Positions 60,380 to 64,000 of a DNA stretch of 64,000 nt are shown here, piece after piece; the first letter of the stretch is position 1, and every line of letters starts with the position of its first letter. The position numbers and the translations under genes are program-made. The notes under the pieces are model-generated. The model ran no database searches. It saw nothing but the letters and a program-made list of their open reading frames with translations, and was not told the origin of the DNA. The stretch comes from Blautia schinkii DSM 10518 (GTDB lineage Bacteria > Bacillota > Clostridia > Lachnospirales > Lachnospiraceae). The DNA lies in NCBI GenBank assembly GCA_000702025.1, contig JNKJ01000003.1, positions 62,001 to 126,000 on the forward strand, written 5' to 3'.

Positions 60380-60586
60380 CTATATTTCTACGTCTCCCTC
60401 TACGAAACCAATCAGCATTTCCAAATCCGACTCCTCAAATACCACAACCACCACGTACTGGAACAGTTTTGATTTTAAATTTAACTGATCTCCATTATCT
60501 GTATACAGGTATACATCTCTTTTACAGGCTGTAGTCACCTCAAAAAATCGGATTAAATCTATATCTGTTTTAATTTTCCCTTTCAT
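60380..60586 (-). CDS. Degenerate HPr-like small protein lacking the active histidine
   Basis: 68 aa. A strong GGGAGGTAAGC site and a start overlapping the end of the AraC gene argue for a real gene. NGDQLNLKSKLFQYVVVV (31-48) aligns with the HPr stretch NGKTVNLKSIMGVMSL, keeping the regulatory Ser (here Ser39), while the N-terminal part has no HARP motif: the phospho-accepting His is missing. It recalls Crh, which has Ser46 but no His15 and works with CcpA in carbon catabolite control. The resemblance is short and by eye. Confidence 0.55.
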   Translation of the reverse strand: MKGKIKTDIDLIRFFEVTTACKRDVYLYTDNGDQLNLKSKLFQYVVVVVFEESDLEMLIGFVEGDVEI

Positions 60587-61814
60587 TGCTTACCTCCCTG
60601 TTTAGATTGTTCCGGTACGCTGCCGGAGTCACTCCCATCTGCTCATGAAATACTTTGCTGAAATAGCTTCTGGTGCCAAAATTTAAAAGATCACTGATTT
60701 CCTGGATTGTCTTTTTTGTCGTCAGAAGAAGCAGCTTCGCATACTCGATTTTGGCCTGCTTGATGTAATCTGTTACGCGCATTCCCATTTCCTTATGAAA
60801 CTTCTTTGTAAAGTAATAGGGCGTATAACCCATTGCTGCTGCGATTTTTTCTGCAGACAGTTCGCTTAAAATATTGCTTTTAATATAGTCACAGGCCTCT
60901 CGTATTGTACCGGAAATATCCACATTTCGTTTGTATTCATGGACAGTTTCTATCCATTTTTCGTATATGTTCATATTCATATTTACCAGTTGTGTAATCG
61001 TAGCGCACTTTTCAATCTCCGAAATAAACTCATATTCCATCCGTCTGGCAATCTGCCCCGAAACGCCTCCCTCAATGGCCGCCCGGCAGCACAGTGCCTC
61101 AAATATGATTACCGTATTCTTTCCATCACGCAGCGCATCACCGCTTCCGGAAAGCAGTCCGTTTTCCATTCCCCTGTCTGCCTCTACAGAATCCAGGAGC
61201 TTACCGTTCCCTTCTTTTACTGCTTTCAGGAGAAGCTTTTCATTATAATCCTTGCGGTCAAAGGCTACCGGCTGATTTATTTCCCTGGTTTCCTCTTCTC
61301 CTGCACATTTCTTCTCCTGATACACAAGACGGCTTTTATCCAGTTTTTCTCCTGTAATCATATAGTGGAGCATAGCCGCATACTGAGCCAGCATATTGCT
61401 TCCTGCAACCGGAACATCTGAAAGAACACGCATCATCTGCCGCCGGATAAACACAGAAGACTCTTTTCTCCTTAGTTCATCTTCAATCCGTTTTAAAGAT
61501 GTGCTGCTCATAAAAAAGGGGCCTATTACAACCAGCATCCGGTATTCTCCCTGAGACACCTGGGCATGCTGGGCAATCCAGATTAATCCAATAGAATCAC
61601 TTAAAATTACCGGAACCTTCCACCCGCCCTCTTTCTCATAGGCAAACGTAAAACAACCTCCCATCTTAAAAAAATTCAAAAATTCATCCTGGTTGGCGGC
61701 AGTAGAATAGAATAATTCTCCTTCCTCACCAAATCCCCACGTACCGGCGCCTACTGCTGTATACATCTGTCCGGCAAGCAGATTTAATTTCTCCTCCACT
61801 GTGATTTCACCCAT
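60570..61814 (-). CDS. AraC-family transcriptional regulator of the glycan locus
   Basis: 414 aa from the ATG behind AGGAGGGAACC; a frame 19 codons longer is less likely. The first ~280 residues are a sensor region without recognised motif. The AraC domain is at about 305-405: ACDYIKSNILSELSAEKIAAAMGYTPYYFTKKFHKEMG and ISDLLNFGTRSYFSKVFHEQMGVTPAAYRNN. It precedes the GPH symporter gene in the same direction and is the likely activator of that operon. Confidence 0.9.
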   Translation of the reverse strand: MGEITVEEKLNLLAGQMYTAVGAGTWGFGEEGELFYSTAANQDEFLNFFKMGGCFTFAYEKEGGWKVPVILSDSIGLIWIAQHAQVSQGEYRMLVVIGPFFMSSTSLKRIEDELRRKESSVFIRRQMMRVLSDVPVAGSNMLAQYAAMLHYMITGEKLDKSRLVYQEKKCAGEEETREINQPVAFDRKDYNEKLLLKAVKEGNGKLLDSVEADRGMENGLLSGSGDALRDGKNTVIIFEALCCRAAIEGGVSGQIARRMEYEFISEIEKCATITQLVNMNMNIYEKWIETVHEYKRNVDISGTIREACDYIKSNILSELSAEKIAAAMGYTPYYFTKKFHKEMGMRVTDYIKQAKIEYAKLLLLTTKKTIQEISDLLNFGTRSYFSKVFHEQMGVTPAAYRNNLNREVSNEREN

Positions 61815-62164
61815 TGGTTCCCTCCTGTGTTTGTACTGTGCTTTACTCCCATAATTGCTTAATTCTTTCAAGTGGATATATCAATATTTCTACTAAGCTA
61901 ATTTTTATGAATATTCAATTTTCGTACATCATTGTTCTTCTTAAGTCTCAGTATAAAGATATTTTTAGATATCGCATAGATAAAAATTAGTCTTTTTGTA
62001 TGTTTTTTATCTATTAATTTTGTATTCTATTAGTCAGCTTTTCTTTTGGGATTTATATCGTATCTTCTTTGTATTTTTCCTATAATGTTTACGTAATACC
62101 TCAGTACCACATAAGAAGCTCCGCCTTATTGTAGTTCCGCTTAATGGCAACGTTAGATTTATGA
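61815..62164. other. AT-rich gene-free stretch upstream of the AraC gene
   Basis: About 350 bp of AT-rich sequence. It must contain the araC promoter (minus strand), but I see no clear consensus pair, no repeat and no coding frame. Confidence 0.5.
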
Positions 62165-62200
62165 CAAAAAGGGCAATCGGATGAGTGTTCCGATTGCCCT
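62165..62200 (-). terminator. Terminator downstream of the right-edge ATPase gene
   Basis: AGGGCAATCGG and CCGATTGCCCT form a perfect 11-bp stem with a 9-nt loop; on the minus strand TTTTT follows the stem directly. Confidence 0.8.
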
Positions 62201-62391
62201 TATACATCTTCACTTCAATTTTGGGCGGCGTAAAGATACATGAAATAAATGGGTACTATGTTTTTATTGCAGAAAAATGAAAGTTCATAATAAAAAGGAA
62301 AGAAAACAAAGTCAATAGACTTTCGAAAAAATCACAGCGAAAACAAAGATTTTGAGCAAATAGCATCACGGAAAGAGAGTTGCAGAGCTAG

Positions 62392-62661
62392 CTAAAACAC
62401 TCCGCCTTCTATACCAATGACAATTCCAAGCTGGCTTAAAAAAAACGGTCCCCACACCGGGATCGGCGATGAAGCGCTCTCAAACTCCCCGCTGATTCCA
62501 AATGCATCGCTTTTTCCCCGGCAGCTGCACCAGTACAAAGGATAGATTGCCATATCCGGCAGAATGACCCTGGCAAAGCGGGAGGTCTCTCTTCTGCTTA
62601 TAGATTTCCTTCGTTCTATAAGGCTATTATGTTCTACTTTAATGAGTTTGGAAAGAGCCAC
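62392..62661 (-). pseudogene. Remnant containing the end of an LplC-type ABC permease
   Basis: An 89-codon frame includes ILPDMAIYPLY, close to VLPVMAIYPFL at the C-terminus of the permease encoded at 39243-40130. The DNA also matches over a short stretch (AGGATAGATTGCCATA followed by CCGGCAG, plus-strand reading). The flanking residues do not fit a permease. It looks like a small piece of a lost sugar transporter gene joined to other sequence. Confidence 0.4.
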
Positions 62662-62673
62662 ATTACTAATAAA

Positions 62674-64000
62674 TTATAACTTCTTCAAATATTCTTCCAC
62701 ATTCAGGTACGTCACGTTATCTACAGCATCCCCAGCTACATCCTCAAGCTGTCCTTTTGCCCCTCTATAGATGACATACTTCCCCTTAACAGGCCCATAT
62801 CTGAATTCCGTATCTTCACACTTTTTCTTATCCAGTAAGTGCCTGCACTGCTCCGGAACGATTTCTGTACTGTGTTTAATCTCATATATCTCGCAGCTAC
62901 CCTCATCCGGGTCAAAGACCACCATATCAAACTCACCAATTGCAAACTGCAGCCGGAACACTTCACAGTTCTTTCTTGATAATTTTGTTTCCAGAAGAAC
63001 GATATCCTCCATCATTCTCCCTTTAATCTCATCAATAATACGCTCCGTTACCCGCTTTCTTTCCGCCAAAGACATATCTCTGAACTTCTCATCCTGCATA
63101 AGTGATTTCACCAATGCTTCTGCCTGTGAATATCTCATACCAGGCTGCGAAAATACGGTCCTTGTTTCTCTCCGATTGTAGTCAGACATCCATCTGTTCT
63201 CAATCTCCACTGTTAAGTCCAAAAGATCCAGATATTCTTTTATCTCAAAGCGGTGTGCGTCCTGTATTTCCACAGACTGCTCCGCTTTATCCCGGATTTC
63301 CAGCAAGGTTTTCAGTGTTTCATTTACCTTTTCCATATCAATCCGATCCAGAATATCCGTCGGCTGCTCACGGTCTTTTCTAAGATTCTTTGCAGATATT
63401 CTCAGGTCACTCGATTTGAAATCTCTGGTCAATACCTCCAGGGTAAAGCGGTGATTCATATCCTCAACAATACGATTGATTGCGTTTGTCAATTCATTTT
63501 TCTCATACAACTCCCGCAGTGAGCGAAAATGACCCTCATACTGATAATTCTTCAATGAATGCTGGATATTACGGGCAATGGCACTGTCGACATACCTGTC
63601 CGTGCTTCTTTTCGTCCCAAAAATCATAGAATCATCATTGTATTGCTTACCACCCACACTCATCGTACCGCCATAGCGAATATAATCATCAATGCCCGCC
63701 ACACCCAGCACATTTTCAAATTCACGGTACGGGATAAAGGTGGTATGACACATGGTACACCGATCAAACAATTCTTCATTCTCCGTAAACATAAACCCAA
63801 GGGAATCTTTACCAGACAATACAATTTTCATTCCGCTGGCGGCAAACACATCAGAGAGCAAAGCTGCACCTTCGATAAAATCGTCAAGAAGTGTTACCTC
63901 ATCAAGGAAAACATAGCGGTACCCCTGCTTTTCAAGATATTTTAAATCCTGATTCACATCATCGAGGCTCTTGTTGTCCTGTATTTGTATGAACACTGCC
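62674..64000 (-). CDS. AAA/DUF4143-type ATP-binding protein (5' end cut by window edge)
   Basis: At least 440 aa; the frame stays open to the window end, so the true start and the Walker A motif lie outside. Visible are the Walker B YVFLDEVTLL (near the left of the visible part), KIVLSGKDSLGF (sensor 1), and a C-terminal nuclease-like region with IGEFDMVVFDPDEGSCEIYEIKHS (PD-(D/E)xK-like, E/D/E-x-K pattern). Proteins of this kind (AAA_14 plus DUF4143/DUF234) are common in gut bacteria, often near mobile or defence genes; their function is not established. A clear terminator lies downstream at 62165-62200. Confidence 0.85.
   Translation of the reverse strand, partial: AVFIQIQDNKSLDDVNQDLKYLEKQGYRYVFLDEVTLLDDFIEGAALLSDVFAASGMKIVLSGKDSLGFMFTENEELFDRCTMCHTTFIPYREFENVLGVAGIDDYIRYGGTMSVGGKQYNDDSMIFGTKRSTDRYVDSAIARNIQHSLKNYQYEGHFRSLRELYEKNELTNAINRIVEDMNHRFTLEVLTRDFKSSDLRISAKNLRKDREQPTDILDRIDMEKVNETLKTLLEIRDKAEQSVEIQDAHRFEIKEYLDLLDLTVEIENRWMSDYNRRETRTVFSQPGMRYSQAEALVKSLMQDEKFRDMSLAERKRVTERIIDEIKGRMMEDIVLLETKLSRKNCEVFRLQFAIGEFDMVVFDPDEGSCEIYEIKHSTEIVPEQCRHLLDKKKCEDTEFRYGPVKGKYVIYRGAKGQLEDVAGDAVDNVTYLNVEEYLKKL

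Overview
The window looks like a chromosomal segment of a spore-forming gut Clostridia species, most likely Lachnospiraceae. The signs are a moderate GC content, AGGAGG-type ribosome sites, YesM/YesN-type two-component systems, GPH and LplBC-type sugar transport, a cotJ spore-coat operon and many small one-component regulators. No rRNA, tRNA, CRISPR array or intact insertion sequence was found.

Left part (1-3.6 kb): a partial YesM-like histidine kinase and its YesN-like response regulator, then two tandem copies of a ~300-bp cassette. Each copy has a 37-codon hydrophobic (holin-like) peptide gene and a converging small RNA with its own promoter and terminator, which is the layout of a type I toxin-antitoxin pair.

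3.6-18.6 kb: an unusual nickel-pincer hydroxyacid cluster. One minus-strand operon runs larA homologue, small and large subunits of a split UxaA/SuyAB-type lyase, MalY/PatB-type PLP enzyme, NhaC-type antiporter, larC2, and an unrecognised 592-aa protein. A second minus-strand operon runs a 593-aa paralogue of that protein, larB, larC1. LarC is therefore split into two genes about 10 kb apart, one in each operon, and each operon starts or ends with one copy of the unknown protein. A GntR regulator and a GntP permease lie between them on the plus strand. Copies of an ATGTATACAT palindrome sit at the larA, gntR and gntP promoters and tie these genes into one regulon. My inference is that an imported 2-hydroxy acid is epimerised by the Ni-pincer racemase and then dehydrated or cleaved by the split lyase, with the two unknown proteins as new members of the pathway. 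A complete type III toxin-antitoxin system (ToxIN/AbiQ type) sits against the 3' end of larC1.

18.7-28.9 kb: small accessory modules. They include a ferredoxin/polyferredoxin/ArsR set followed by a 165-bp palindromic MITE-like element, an HPr lacking the regulatory serine beside a zinc alcohol dehydrogenase, a cotJ operon whose cotJA carries a Cys-rich heptapeptide repeat and whose cotJC is cut to 37 codons, a ferredoxin-nitroreductase with its ArsR, a YoaP-like acetyltransferase, a TetR/methyltransferase/GyrI-like operon and an AraC regulator.

28.9-61.8 kb: a large minus-strand glycan-use locus. It holds a GPH symporter, a candidate esterase, two GH43, two GH3 (one circularly permuted), two DUF5060-type hydrolases, two GH78-type rhamnosidases, a GH106-like protein, a GH2, a two-component system, an ABC sugar importer without its own ATPase, and an AraC regulator with a degenerate HPr-like small protein. 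The enzyme mix suggests rhamnose-decorated plant polysaccharide, possibly arabinogalactan or RG-I side chains. The right edge has gene remnants and a partial AAA/DUF4143-type ATPase.
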